Assembly: GCF_002165305.2 (NCBI RefSeq)
Contig: NZ_CP032280.1
Span: forward strand, 1 to 64,000
DNA from: Acinetobacter sp. WCHA55
Lineage (GTDB): Bacteria; Pseudomonadota; Gammaproteobacteria; Pseudomonadales; Moraxellaceae
Length of the DNA: 64,000 bases
Direction: 5' to 3'
Shown here: positions 42,707-50,994 of the stretch, piece after piece
Numbering within the stretch: position 1 is the first letter of the stretch
Layout of the letters: each line of letters opens with the position of its first letter
The notes under the pieces: model-generated
The model's input: the letters and a program-made list of their open reading frames with translations, nothing else
The model's database searches: none
What the model was told of the DNA's origin: nothing
Program-made: the position numbers and the translations under genes

Positions 42707-43211
42707 GAAAGTTGAAGTACAGCCTGTTAAAATTGGAATTGACACAACCGTTCAAGTGCGACTAACAGAATTTGGATGGTCTTTGTATGAGGATTATTTA
42801 TCAACACACAAGCGCCCTAAAACCGTGAATGGTTATCTAACAATGCCATTAGCAACATTAATGAATATCTTTGGCACACAATTAAGCACCCTGCCGTATG
42901 ATGAACGATTTTCTGTTTTTGTAGACAATGAGATTATCTACAATATGCCTAATCTATTAGTGAGCAGATTAGCAGAACAAGTTGAAAGCGCTTATCACGC
43001 TAATCAGCAAAAAAAACTTGAGAAGTGGGCTAAGAGAATGCGTAGTTTCAAAGCGGGCGATAAAGTATCAACAACAGTAGGTGGAAATAGGGATGTGGTA
43101 TGTACCTATGTTGGTTTAATTCATCATATGGGTAGCGAAGCCCACGAAATCAAAAGTGAAAATGGTCGCACATGTATCGTAGATTTCTTTGAACTAGACT
43201 ATGCAAAGTAA
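42699..43211 (+). CDS. Unknown plasmid-region protein
   Basis: The ATG at 42699 ('MGKKVEVQPVKIG') is preferred to 42657. About 170 residues. The C-terminal 50 residues ('SFKAGDKVSTTVGGNRDVV', 'RTCIVDFFELDY') look like a small SH3-like beta barrel. It is followed by an intrinsic terminator in the origin region. Confidence 0.65.
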   Translation: MGKKVEVQPVKIGIDTTVQVRLTEFGWSLYEDYLSTHKRPKTVNGYLTMPLATLMNIFGTQLSTLPYDERFSVFVDNEIIYNMPNLLVSRLAEQVESAYHANQQKKLEKWAKRMRSFKAGDKVSTTVGGNRDVVCTYVGLIHHMGSEAHEIKSENGRTCIVDFFELDYAK

Positions 43212-43223
43212 ACTTGAAAGAAC

Positions 43224-43598
43224 ACTGAAAAAAACTATCTTTTAACGTTAATTTTTATACTGCAAAAAACTATCTTTTAATGCTCAAGGCCCCTGAAAAT
43301 AGGGGCTTTTGCTTGCTCAAAATTCGTATACAAACCATACTGCAAAAAACTATCTTTTATTGACTGAAGCCCCACCCAAAAAAAGGTTTTAACAGTACCT
43401 TTATCGAGTAAATCTATTCAAAAGCTAGTCTAAATATATAAGCCCCTGTAAAATGATTAATTTTCGTACATTTATACTTAAAAGATAGATTATTTATAAA
43501 CTATCTCAATACTGCAAAAAACTATCTTTTAATGAGTTATCCACATGGGAAAAACTATCTTTTAAACTTTTTTATACTGCAAAAAACTATCTTTTAAG
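43224..43598. other. Probable replication origin: iterons and DnaA box
   Basis: Iterons 'ACTGCAAAAAACTATCTTTT' begin near 43224, 43257, 43337, 43509, 43547 (half) and 43574. A perfect DnaA box TTATCCACA is at 43537-43545, and inverted half-iterons are near 43479 and 43499. The stretch is AT-rich. Rep_3 proteins bind such iterons to open the origin. Unusually, the main cluster is downstream of rep, with one further copy at the rep promoter. Confidence 0.8.
43289..43310 (+). terminator. Intrinsic terminator
   Basis: GCCCCT pairs with AGGGGC, followed by TTTT. It ends the plus-strand operon inside the origin region. Confidence 0.75.
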
Positions 43599-43733
43599 TT
43601 TGTGAAACCCTTACACAGCAAGGCTTTCAATGGGGTATAAAAGCATAGTTATATAAGCTTATTTTATTAAAAACATAAATTACTTTTTAAATTTGAATTT
43701 AAAACTCTATTTTTCACAGTAGAAAGACCATGT

Positions 43734-44669
43734 TTAAGCAACTGCTTTTTTCTTCGGTTTCTCTGAATAACCTAGGCGAATTAAATCTTCAGAAAAGGCT
43801 CTACATTTTTTATCGTCTCTAAGCACCTCCATTAAGCGCAATTCAAAGCTTTCTAGTGTCTCCCCTTGCTCAGCATAGGTTGAACCGAAAGCGTTGTCAT
43901 ACGCCAATTTACGCGCAAATAGAGCTATTTGACTTGGTGACAACTTAAATGTGTACTCTTTAGGCTCTACAATTGCCTTAATTACACGTTTTTGACTTAT
44001 TTTAAACTGAATGTGTGTAATAGATCGGCCTGTTCTGAATTGCTCATACTTGATACTTAAATCAGACTTTGCATTGACTTCATCAACAGCCTTATCCAAG
44101 ACATTTACTTTAAACAAGCTCATGGTCTTATATTCTTTTTCATTTAGACCAAGTTTTGCTCTCAAATCGTTAATTTCATATTTTTCAGTCTTACCAACTT
44201 CTAACCACTTCACAATCAGTTCATAGAGCCTAATGCTGTATTTGCTATCAAACGCGCTCACTTGGTCTAAATAATATTGCGTGAACTGTTCCTCAAGGCG
44301 ACTGATCATTTTTATTACTTCCTCACTGAAGTAAACAACAACGGTACCGCTTGATTTCACGTAGGTAATACGATTCACCCAGCCCGCAATAGTAATAGCA
44401 TCTTGATCCTTGTAACGATCACGATAGCTAAAATAACGTAGCTTCAGGGTTTTTGAGGCTGAAACAAGGCTTTTATACGCCGTGGTTTCTTCGACATTAT
44501 ATTGCTTGCTATAAGATAAAGCTTGGATCTCTACTGGGGTGCTGGGTGTTAGCTCCCCTAGCTCACGTGCTTGCACAATACCCATTAACATAAGACGTTG
44601 CTCAATTAGGGATAGATTGAAACTTGCATCAATGAGCGCGTTATCTTTTACGACCAGTTTATTTTTCAT
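43734..44669 (-). CDS. repB: RepB/Rep_3 plasmid replication initiator
   Basis: The 311-residue protein begins with the Rep_3 signature 'VVKDNALIDASFNLSLIEQR' and has 'YDVSAFDSKYSIRLYELIV'-like sequence (about 130-155). The rest is two winged-helix domains, the second ending with 'TGRSITHIQFKI'. This form is common in Acinetobacter plasmids. It binds the adjacent iterons to start plasmid replication in the lysogenic state. No clear ribosome site is before the start. Confidence 0.93.
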   Translation of the reverse strand: MKNKLVVKDNALIDASFNLSLIEQRLMLMGIVQARELGELTPSTPVEIQALSYSKQYNVEETTAYKSLVSASKTLKLRYFSYRDRYKDQDAITIAGWVNRITYVKSSGTVVVYFSEEVIKMISRLEEQFTQYYLDQVSAFDSKYSIRLYELIVKWLEVGKTEKYEINDLRAKLGLNEKEYKTMSLFKVNVLDKAVDEVNAKSDLSIKYEQFRTGRSITHIQFKISQKRVIKAIVEPKEYTFKLSPSQIALFARKLAYDNAFGSTYAEQGETLESFELRLMEVLRDDKKCRAFSEDLIRLGYSEKPKKKAVA

Positions 44670-44708
44670 TTGATTGACATTGTTATAGAACTGGTGAAAA
44701 CATTACCA

Positions 44709-44766
44709 TAAAAGATAGCCTATATACAAACTATTTTCTATATACTGAAAAAAACTATCTTTTAAT
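44709..44766 (-). promoter_or_regulatory. rep promoter with iteron
   Basis: One iteron (44742-44766) and an inverted half-copy (44709-44719) lie upstream of rep. On the minus strand TTTTCA and TGTATA-like hexamers are 17 bases apart within this stretch, so Rep probably represses its own promoter. Confidence 0.5.
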
Positions 44767-45159
44767 TATTCTGCTTAACAATATTTTCGTTTAAAAACAT
44801 GGTCTTAATCTGTAAAAATTGCACCAAAAAAAATGCAAAAAAAAGCCCTTAAATAATTAATATATTCTTCTATTGATTAGAAATTATCTAACTATTCTTT
44901 ATTGCGCATTTTTTAGCCTATGTTGAATAAGCACTCTTACGGTACTTCAAAAAAGGTTATTAAATTAAATACCTTAAAAAAATATTATCAATAGAATAAA
45001 TATCTATTTTATAAACATTTTTACACATTTACGACTTTACACGGCGGGATTAAAGCCTTAAAATTACGGGACATTGTGAAAGATACCTTTATGGTTCTTA
45101 TCCCTGTAGATAGTTATATAGCTTTATCCCAATTTAGCATTATAGAACTATCAACAACA
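44767..45159. other. AT-rich intergenic stretch
   Basis: No convincing gene is seen here. It has half operator-like sequences (CTATTC near 44892), a CACGGCG at 45040 and long A/T runs. It may hold control elements for rep. Confidence 0.5.
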
Positions 45160-45190
45160 AAACCCGCGACTATGGCTAGGCGCGGGTTTT
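45160..45190 (-). terminator. Intrinsic terminator
   Basis: AACCCGCG pairs with CGCGGGTT around 12 bases, and a T-run follows on the minus strand via the plus A-run. It closes the secreted-protein gene. Confidence 0.8.
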
Positions 45191-45204
45191 GTCTTTCTGG
45201 GTGT

Positions 45205-45591
45205 TTATTTTAGAGAATAACAAACATTCATTTTGCCCTTAACTTGCTTTTCACACACCCATGCGCCGTCTTTGTATTTAGGTATTACTTTCTTGGTGTT
45301 CTTATCACGGAAATAACCCACTGAGTCCTCAAGGCTATCCGCGTCTTTCCCCATGACTTTCCAGCATTCGCCTAGCTCTTCACACATATTCGATTCTTCC
45401 ATCAAAAATGTGCGCTTCCCCATGGTTAAGTGAACATAAGTACCACCAGCACCACCACCAGAATCTAACGTACATTTTTGTACTTGGTTAGCTCCATCGG
45501 CAATAAAACATTTTCGGATCTCTGACGGGTATTCATGCGCAAAAACTGAACCTGATAGCAAAACCCCCAATACAATTATGATTTTTCTCAT
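45205..45591 (-). CDS. Secreted Cys-rich protein
   Basis: The 128-residue protein has a signal peptide ending at about residue 18 ('VLLSGSVFAHE'). The mature part has six Cys (C28, C40, C69, C76, C113, C122 approximately), probably forming disulfides in the periplasm. It sits next to rep and the display genes, away from the morphogenesis block, so it may be a lysogenic-conversion gene (moron). No family is recognised. Confidence 0.7.
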   Translation of the reverse strand: MRKIIIVLGVLLSGSVFAHEYPSEIRKCFIADGANQVQKCTLDSGGGAGGTYVHLTMGKRTFLMEESNMCEELGECWKVMGKDADSLEDSVGYFRDKNTKKVIPKYKDGAWVCEKQVKGKMNVCYSLK

Positions 45592-45647
45592 TTTTTAGCC
45601 CCTTTTATAAAGAACGCTGAAAATATCAGAATTTTAATTTTAAGTCG

Positions 45648-45683
45648 AAAAAAAGCCCTATTAGATTTTAACCTTATAGGGCC
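45648..45683 (-). terminator. Intrinsic terminator
   Basis: GCCCTAT pairs with ATAGGGC around a long loop, followed by a T-run on the minus strand. It closes the display gene at 45691. Confidence 0.75.
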
Positions 45684-45690
45684 TAAAAAC

Positions 45691-46425
45691 TTACATTGCG
45701 GGCCAGTTTTGAACACCACAAGTATGAACTGTTGTTTTATTTTCTTGCGCAGGTGGATGTATAAAAAATTCTGGGTAAAGGTCATATCCAGCACTATTAT
45801 CTTCAAGTGGTCGCATAGTTAAATCAAATGGTGACTTATAAGCTGAACCATCACTACCTTGTAATCTTTGTCCATAAACAAATAGAAAAACATTTCCACT
45901 TTGGCTGGCATAATTAAATTCAAATGGTATATCTATTTTAATTAAATCAGTATTTTCTTTAGAAAATAAATATTGATTTAAGAATATTTCCATAATATTT
46001 GAATAGTCTGGCATAGGTATTAAAAAGTCACCAGAAACGCTACCAAGTGGAGTGGTTAAGGTCATGTGCATACCAATCATATCGCCTACAGCCACATTTA
46101 TATCAATATTATTGAAGTTAATAGTATTAGGCACACAATTATTAAACTCCCCGCCTCCTTGATTTATCCGCAACACCTGAACACTTGGCACCCCAGACGA
46201 CAAAACATCTTGCACGGCCATGTAATGCGGGTTCGTTGGGTCATATCCAAGCTGGGCTTTAATGTTCTCATTGGTGATAGTCATAGGCTTGTCATAACGG
46301 CCACGGCGGAACTGGCCCGCAATCATCCCAATGACGGGATATGTCCCTGTACGACTGCTTCGGTCTTCTACGCCTTGGTATTGAATCCCAGACTCTTGGT
46401 CAATAATTGTGGTGATATTGGTCAT
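45691..46425 (-). CDS. Sheath-N-like protein with variable C-terminus (copy A)
   Basis: The 244-residue protein shares its first 86 residues almost fully with the gene at 46625. That part ('RSSRTGTYPVIGMIAGQFRR', 'GYDPTNPHYMAVQDVL', 'GVPSVQVLR') resembles the N-terminal domain of tail sheath proteins. After residue 86 the sequence is unrelated to copy B, with a beta-rich domain ending near residue 244. This looks like a conserved docking module carrying different display domains. An operator lies upstream (46528). Confidence 0.65.
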   Translation of the reverse strand: MTNITTIIDQESGIQYQGVEDRSSRTGTYPVIGMIAGQFRRGRYDKPMTITNENIKAQLGYDPTNPHYMAVQDVLSSGVPSVQVLRINQGGGEFNNCVPNTINFNNIDINVAVGDMIGMHMTLTTPLGSVSGDFLIPMPDYSNIMEIFLNQYLFSKENTDLIKIDIPFEFNYASQSGNVFLFVYGQRLQGSDGSAYKSPFDLTMRPLEDNSAGYDLYPEFFIHPPAQENKTTVHTCGVQNWPAM

Positions 46426-46463
46426 GATCTTATTTCACGTTAAATAACATCAATTGTGGCGTA
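46160..46463. repeat. Direct repeat, copy A
   Basis: This stretch is over 90% identical by eye to 46928-47222, covering the shared 86-residue N-terminus and the untranslated leader. It marks a tandem gene duplication. Confidence 0.85.
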
Positions 46464-46464
46464 A

Positions 46465-46502
46465 TAAAAAAAGCACACGGGGGGGAAATTCCTGTGCGCT
46501 TT
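46465..46502 (-). terminator. Terminator with AGGAAT in the loop
   Basis: AAGCGCAC pairs with GTGTGCTT, followed by a T-run. AGGAATT lies in the loop on the minus strand. Confidence 0.7.
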
Positions 46503-46527
46503 ATGAGATTTCATTCAAAAATTTAAA

Positions 46528-46544
46528 CTATTCTGAATAGAATA
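46528..46544. promoter_or_regulatory. CI-type operator
   Basis: TATTCTGAATAGAATA lies between the two display genes, upstream of copy A, just before a hairpin. Confidence 0.55.
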
Positions 46545-46624
46545 GATAAAAAACGTAAACCGACGGGATGGTTGGTTTACGTTTAACTTAAAAAGATATG
46601 TGATTTTTTTGAAAAATGACTGAA

Positions 46625-47188
46625 TTACATCATTTCTGGTTCAATAACCATTGGTACTGATGCACACATCACAACCTTCTGTAGAATAAGATCGCCTACG
46701 CCTGTGTAATCAAATCTTACTTTCCAGAACATTGCCGTCATACCTTCAGAACTTGGATCGATTAGTTCAAAGGGATGATCAACGTCATTAATAGTAAGTT
46801 TAAAACTATCTTTAACGGCTTTTTTCCAAACTGCTGGATCTTCACCAATAATCAATCCGTTATTTATAATGTAAGCGCCATATTGATAAGGAGGGGCTAC
46901 TTGGCAAATTAGACTTGCTACAGCGCCTACACGTAACACCTGAACACTTGGCACCCCAGACGACAAAACATCTTGTACGGCCATATAATGCGGGTTCGTT
47001 GGGTCATATCCAAGCTGGGCTTTAATATTTTCATTGGTGATGGTCATAGGCTTGTCAAAACGTCCACGGCGGAACTGGCCTGTTATCATCCCAATGACGG
47101 GATATGTGCCTGTGCGACTGCTTCGGTCTTCTACGCCTTGATATTGAATCCCAGACTCTTGATCGATAATTGTGGTGATATTGGTCAT
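46625..47188 (-). CDS. Sheath-N-like protein with variable C-terminus (copy B)
   Basis: The 187-residue protein has the same N-terminal 86 residues as copy A. Its C-terminal 100 residues differ and include 'GAYIINNGLIIGEDPAVWKK' and a Lys/Phe-rich end. The near-identical leader shows recent duplication or recombination. It is between copy A and the endolysin. Confidence 0.65.
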   Translation of the reverse strand: MTNITTIIDQESGIQYQGVEDRSSRTGTYPVIGMITGQFRRGRFDKPMTITNENIKAQLGYDPTNPHYMAVQDVLSSGVPSVQVLRVGAVASLICQVAPPYQYGAYIINNGLIIGEDPAVWKKAVKDSFKLTINDVDHPFELIDPSSEGMTAMFWKVRFDYTGVGDLILQKVVMCASVPMVIEPEMM

Positions 47189-47222
47189 GATCTTATTTCA
47201 CGTTAAATAAAATCAATTGTGG
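46928..47222. repeat. Direct repeat, copy B
   Basis: Second copy of the duplicated N-terminal and leader sequence, matching 46160-46463. Confidence 0.85.
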
Positions 47223-47228
47223 CCCAAT

Positions 47229-47269
47229 AAAAAAGACGCATTGGCCGTTATTCCTGTGCGTCTTTTTTT
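47229..47269 (-). terminator. Terminator with AGGAATA in the loop
   Basis: AAGACGCA pairs with TGCGTCTT, followed by a T-run on both strands. AGGAATA lies in the loop. Confidence 0.75.
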
Positions 47270-47287
47270 GTGTAGCTTTAGTTTGAA

Positions 47288-48145
47288 TTAAAACAGCACA
47301 TTCCAAGCTTTTGCATTAAGCGCAATGCGCTCATCTAGGCCATTGGCACCACCATTGACGATTTCAGCTACACGCTCAAAATCACCGAAATTCGCAAAAC
47401 GACTACATTGGTTTCGCTCCCAAAACCAAAGCGCTGACTTCATTGCATACTCTGGTTGAACGATTAAATCTGGATTATCAAATAGCTTGGTACCAGCACC
47501 AATACCAACACTGCATAAGCGGTAATTATCTGCCCCAGTTAAGTGAATGGTGCCACCGCCACGATAGTTGAAGCCGTCATTAGTCTTTGGATTATTCCCC
47601 ATACGTCCGCCATAAACGGTGTTAGCGATAGCCACTGGCCCACGGTTCGCAACAGCCTTTGCTGAAGCTAGGCTTTTAAAGTATTTAGGGAAAACCACTA
47701 GAAGGCGCTGTGGTGAGTAATTCATGTTCTCACGTAGCTCTTTAAACCCCTTAGATTCATGAATATTATTTGCCAAGAAAGCACATAAATCAGCTTTGGT
47801 TTTGATGTGGTATGTGGCGATATTCTGATTAATGTAATCAGCAAAACCAGATGCACAGTTTTTATAGATTTTTTTCAGCAATTCGTCTGTGACTTTAGGT
47901 GCTGGCATAAGGTGATTAAAGGCCGAAATTGAGCCAGTACCGATAATGCCGTCAATTGCCCCAAAATATACGCGGGCCGTGGCTAGAATCGTCTGAATCT
48001 CACGTAAAGGCTGTTTACTGCCCTTATACTCTTTTAATTTAATAAAGGCGCTATACGTCTTATTTCCGATAAGCCCGTCGATAGCGCCTGTATATAAACC
48101 GATTGTTTTTAACGTTTCTTGGATCTGTTTAAGTTCCGCATTCAT
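47288..48145 (-). CDS. Endolysin: two peptidoglycan-binding repeats and GH19 domain
   Basis: The 285-residue protein has two short N-terminal repeats ('LKTIGLYTGAIDGLIGN' about 10-26 and 'ATARVYFGAIDGIIGT' about 50-66), like peptidoglycan-binding domain 1. A GH19 chitinase/lysozyme-like domain follows, with 'NNIHESKGF' (catalytic Glu near 126), 'YRGGGTIHLTGADNY' near 193-207 and a Trp-rich end. It cuts peptidoglycan at lysis. The holin-like gene is coupled by a 4-base overlap. Confidence 0.9.
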   Translation of the reverse strand: MNAELKQIQETLKTIGLYTGAIDGLIGNKTYSAFIKLKEYKGSKQPLREIQTILATARVYFGAIDGIIGTGSISAFNHLMPAPKVTDELLKKIYKNCASGFADYINQNIATYHIKTKADLCAFLANNIHESKGFKELRENMNYSPQRLLVVFPKYFKSLASAKAVANRGPVAIANTVYGGRMGNNPKTNDGFNYRGGGTIHLTGADNYRLCSVGIGAGTKLFDNPDLIVQPEYAMKSALWFWERNQCSRFANFGDFERVAEIVNGGANGLDERIALNAKAWNVLF

Positions 48146-48408
48146 GGATCACTTTTCCGATTAAATGTAATCAGTACATTTAAAAGGATTGGAAAAAGGT
48201 AATTTGTGAGTATTCCTGCTGACAATAAGCATGCAAAAAATATTGCCTTATCCGACTGTTCGATAATCAAACAAGCACCCGCCAGAAGTACACATATAGC
48301 CGACCAATTACGCTTGCAAGATTTAGTATCAAGTACACGATTAGGCAACCCAAGGGCAATAACAACAACAGTAACTAGGATAAAACCTAAGATCATTAAA
48401 TTTGTCAT
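48142..48408 (-). CDS. Holin candidate, three membrane segments
   Basis: The 88-residue protein has hydrophobic segments at about 3-20, 35-52 and 55-78, with a charged C-terminus. It overlaps the endolysin gene by 4 bases, so it is a good class I holin candidate. An AGGAATA copy at 48211 lies within it. Confidence 0.65.
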   Translation of the reverse strand: MTNLMILGFILVTVVVIALGLPNRVLDTKSCKRNWSAICVLLAGACLIIEQSDKAIFFACLLSAGILTNYLFPILLNVLITFNRKSDP

Positions 48409-48410
48409 GA

Positions 48411-48902
48411 TTATTTCTCCTGATCACCAAAGCTTTTTACAATTTGCTTTACGTCATCTTCGGTCAAATTGGCCTTGCCCATCACAAACTTAATAATTCC
48501 AGCATGAACAAGGTGAATAATTGCAGGGGACACAAAGGAAATGCATGCTACCCAGATGATAATAACTGAGTGAATGTCTTTCTCTGTTGCGATGTAATAG
48601 ATGAAGGCCAGAACACCGCCACCCATTGAAATTAAAAGCTTCAGCCACTTTGGGTATGGTTTAACGCCGTATTGTGGCGTTGGGTAGAAATACCCCACAA
48701 CTGAGCCAATAATTAAAAAGAACATACTTGCAATAATAAGTAGAAAATAGCTGTAGGTCGTCGCCATATTACGCAAACTATCATTACTTAATACATTGTT
48801 ATTTAATGTATTATTCGCACTCGCATACTCTGCAATGAAGGGCGTTGCTACGCTTAACATACACCCCATTAAATAACACAACCGACCAATCACTTTTATC
48901 AT
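48411..48902 (-). CDS. Second holin-like membrane protein
   Basis: The 163-residue protein has four or more hydrophobic segments (about 5-25, 45-70, 85-102, 115-140). The C-terminus is charged ('GKANLTEDDVKQIVKSFGDQ'). It is adjacent to the lysis pair and may be a holin or antiholin. It could also be an unrelated membrane protein. Confidence 0.6.
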   Translation of the reverse strand: MIKVIGRLCYLMGCMLSVATPFIAEYASANNTLNNNVLSNDSLRNMATTYSYFLLIIASMFFLIIGSVVGYFYPTPQYGVKPYPKWLKLLISMGGGVLAFIYYIATEKDIHSVIIIWVACISFVSPAIIHLVHAGIIKFVMGKANLTEDDVKQIVKSFGDQEK

Positions 48903-48941
48903 TACAAAACGCTCTTATTTAACTGTTTTGGTTTTCGCCTG

Positions 48942-49211
48942 TTAATTCTTCAGCAAATTGCAGACATTTTTTAACAATTGAATAACACTTAGCTTTATTT
49001 GATCATCATTTTGCTTATAGGGTTTCTTGATATTCCAAGGGCCTTTTTTATAGAAATCATCAAGCAACCAGTAAGGCATATCCAAAACCCGATCAAATGA
49101 CACATCAGCATCAATACTAAACCGCTGTATTGTTTCTAGTTGCGTTTGATAAGATAGCTTTGCAGTATCCCGTGAATGCAATTTCAGGGCGAAATCGTAC
49201 TGGCGCATCAT
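48942..49211 (-). CDS. Overlapping tail-assembly-chaperone-like second gene
   Basis: The 89-residue protein has GAGGT 5 bases before its ATG at 49211, so it has its own start. It overlaps the 49117-49863 gene by 95 bases in another frame. Basic N-terminus, Trp/Tyr-rich middle and basic C-terminal helix. The pair resembles the G/GT tail chaperone arrangement. Confidence 0.55.
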   Translation of the reverse strand: MMRQYDFALKLHSRDTAKLSYQTQLETIQRFSIDADVSFDRVLDMPYWLLDDFYKKGPWNIKKPYKQNDDQIKLSVIQLLKNVCNLLKN

Positions 49212-49863
49212 CTGTACCTCTTTTACTGGTGCGCTCTAAGACAATGCCCTTGTCGAATGCAATATTGACCAAATGCACTTGATCACCTTGCAACATATGG
49301 TACTGGGCCATAAGGTCGTTAAATTCCTCTTTTTCAAGATTTTCAAGCAATGTCATGCGGGATTTAATCATTCTCCCGCAAAATTCAATTGAAGTCGGCA
49401 TATCAATAGGCGGAAGCTTGTCACAACCAATCGTGATTGCCATAGCGCCCAAGATCCAATCATTGGTATCTGTACAGCCCATTTCCAAGGCCTCAACCTC
49501 AATACCATTTAAGTGGCGAATACTCACACCATTGTCATTAAAAATACGCTCTCGACTGAAATCCTTTAGTTCCCCACTTAAAAAATCAGAAACCACGATA
49601 TTGGTATTTAAATCATTTTGATCACGGGTAAGGTCTAAATAATTTAAAAAAAGTGCATAGCGCTCTTCTGCAGTCAAATGGCGAACGTTGATCGCCTTCT
49701 TTGTCTTTGGATCTGCAGTATCCCCGACAATCGTGGTTAAAATTTGGGATAGCTGGCGCTCAAAAAAATTGGTCGGCATTTTTGCGATAGCCAAAACATC
49801 CCGCATATAAATATCTTGTAAGCGATAGTCAATGTCGGCTACTGAAATGATTTGAAATGGCAT
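49117..49863 (-). CDS. Tail assembly protein (chaperone-like first gene)
   Basis: The 248-residue protein follows the baseplate/tube gene by 3 bases and overlaps the next frame by 95 bases. It has 'ADIDYRLQDIYMRDVLAIAK' near the start and helical character throughout. Place and overlap match the first gene of tail chaperone pairs. The frame relation would suit a +1 or -2 slip, but the downstream gene has its own ribosome site. Confidence 0.55.
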   Translation of the reverse strand: MPFQIISVADIDYRLQDIYMRDVLAIAKMPTNFFERQLSQILTTIVGDTADPKTKKAINVRHLTAEERYALFLNYLDLTRDQNDLNTNIVVSDFLSGELKDFSRERIFNDNGVSIRHLNGIEVEALEMGCTDTNDWILGAMAITIGCDKLPPIDMPTSIEFCGRMIKSRMTLLENLEKEEFNDLMAQYHMLQGDQVHLVNIAFDKGIVLERTSKRGTDDAPVRFRPEIAFTGYCKAILSNATRNNTAV

Positions 49864-49866
49864 AGA

Positions 49867-50652
49867 TCACCCATAAATTGAATTAATGTTTTCAGCATCC
49901 CAAGCGGTACGCGATAAAAATTGAACTTGAACCTGTAGGCCCATACGATTGCCGTCCGCGTCCATAGGAACCACCAAGGGTTCACTAACGTTCGCTATAA
50001 GCATGGGTAGGTATTTTTTCTTGCCGTAGTACAAGGCCACATACGGCGGAACCTTAGACGGGAAAAGAGACGTTAGAGACTTGTTTTCGGCCACACTTGC
50101 AACCAAGCTCCCCTCTTCTAGTTTTTGAGGCAGTGCCCATTGTTTTAATAATTTAAGCTGATCTTCGACTTCAGTTTTTGCACTGCGCCAAGCACTAAAT
50201 AACAGTGTCATATTGATTGTCACGGGCATGGTCGCCGTGAAAATTTGCGTAGAGTTTGTTTTGGTTAAATTACTTCGACCTTCCAAGGCGTTTAATGTTT
50301 CTTTGTTATCTGAACCAAGCTCAACCCCAAAGACATTCGTTGCCACTGAGTCCAATGTATTCACCCAGTCCCCAGACTGAAGCATGCCCATTAATGTCGG
50401 TAGGCGGTGCTCTGGATTAGAGTTATCAAATGGTGATGAATACTGGCTATCAATAGACAAATCACCATCTACAGCAACAGCAATAATCTGCTCCCCGCTG
50501 GTTGCACCACTGTCGTCTTTTGCAGGGTTCCCCTCTTTATCACATAATCGGATACGCGCCTGAAAAACGTCGCTGAGTTTCCCCCAATCCGTTCGATTAT
50601 TGTATTGAACGGCTGGCTCTGGTGAGTTATTCACTCTTAGCTCATTAGCCAT
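49867..50652 (-). CDS. Tail tube/baseplate cap-like protein
   Basis: The 261-residue beta-rich protein has 'TMPVTINMTLLFSAWRSAKTEVEDQ'-type sequence (about 133-160) and 'LKLLKQWALPQ', as in tail-tube-cap or gp48/gp54-like baseplate proteins. It starts right after a hairpin and T-run, and an AGGAATA motif lies upstream. It probably starts tube assembly on the baseplate. Confidence 0.6.
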   Translation of the reverse strand: MANELRVNNSPEPAVQYNNRTDWGKLSDVFQARIRLCDKEGNPAKDDSGATSGEQIIAVAVDGDLSIDSQYSSPFDNSNPEHRLPTLMGMLQSGDWVNTLDSVATNVFGVELGSDNKETLNALEGRSNLTKTNSTQIFTATMPVTINMTLLFSAWRSAKTEVEDQLKLLKQWALPQKLEEGSLVASVAENKSLTSLFPSKVPPYVALYYGKKKYLPMLIANVSEPLVVPMDADGNRMGLQVQVQFLSRTAWDAENINSIYG

Positions 50653-50658
50653 AAAAAA

Positions 50659-50679
50659 GCCCTATATCTGTATAGGGCT
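50659..50679 (-). terminator. Terminator-shaped hairpin abutting a start codon
   Basis: AGCCCTATA pairs with TATAGGGCT, followed by TTTTTT and the ATG at 50652. Confidence 0.7.
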
Positions 50680-50713
50680 TATCTTGGGCTTTTCAGAAAT
50701 AGGCTTTTTTCAT

Positions 50714-50720
50714 TATTCCT
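50714..50720 (-). promoter_or_regulatory. AGGAATA intergenic motif
   Basis: The minus strand reads CTCAGGAATAATGAAAAAAG, upstream of the hairpin before the 50652 start. Confidence 0.45.
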
Positions 50721-50797
50721 GAGTCATTTCTACTAGATCCACGGCGTAGAACGACCTTCATAGAGTTATGATTCTCAAATCTGAGCATCATAACTTT

Positions 50798-50843
50798 GCT
50801 TAATTAAACATATTGTTCAAATGAACAATATGTTTAAATGTTC
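50798..50843. repeat. Three-unit 17-bp-phased palindrome array
   Basis: Units start at 50798 (degenerate), 50815 (GTTCAAATGAAC) and 50832 (GTTTAAATGTTC). It lies between the small gene ending at 50842 and the AGGAATA motif. Confidence 0.65.
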
Positions 50844-50994
50844 AAAAAAATGACTTATTACCACCAATTAACCGCTTAACCTCTTCATCCGCCTCACTCT
50901 GGGTAGGGTAAGAACTCAAGCATATCCACTTCTTTGCAGGGTTAAAAAACCCAACTTCCCAAAAAGCGCCGTGTTTTTGTGCTTCAAATTTCAC
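50842..50994 (-). CDS. Small 50-residue protein
   Basis: A GTG at 50994 overlaps the stop of the upstream gene. The product is basic, with 'HGAFWEVGFFNPAKKWICLS' and a charged C-terminal helix. The stop overlaps the palindrome array. It fills an otherwise empty 340 bases. A recognised family is lacking. Confidence 0.45.
   Translation of the reverse strand: MKFEAQKHGAFWEVGFFNPAKKWICLSSYPTQSEADEEVKRLIGGNKSFF

Noticed and set aside
43224..43598. Iterons considered as a CRISPR array
   Set aside because: Spacing is irregular, the repeats are AT-rich, and they flank a Rep gene and DnaA box, with no cas genes.
45588..45806. 72-codon minus-strand frame
   Set aside because: It runs across a terminator and inside the display gene in another frame.
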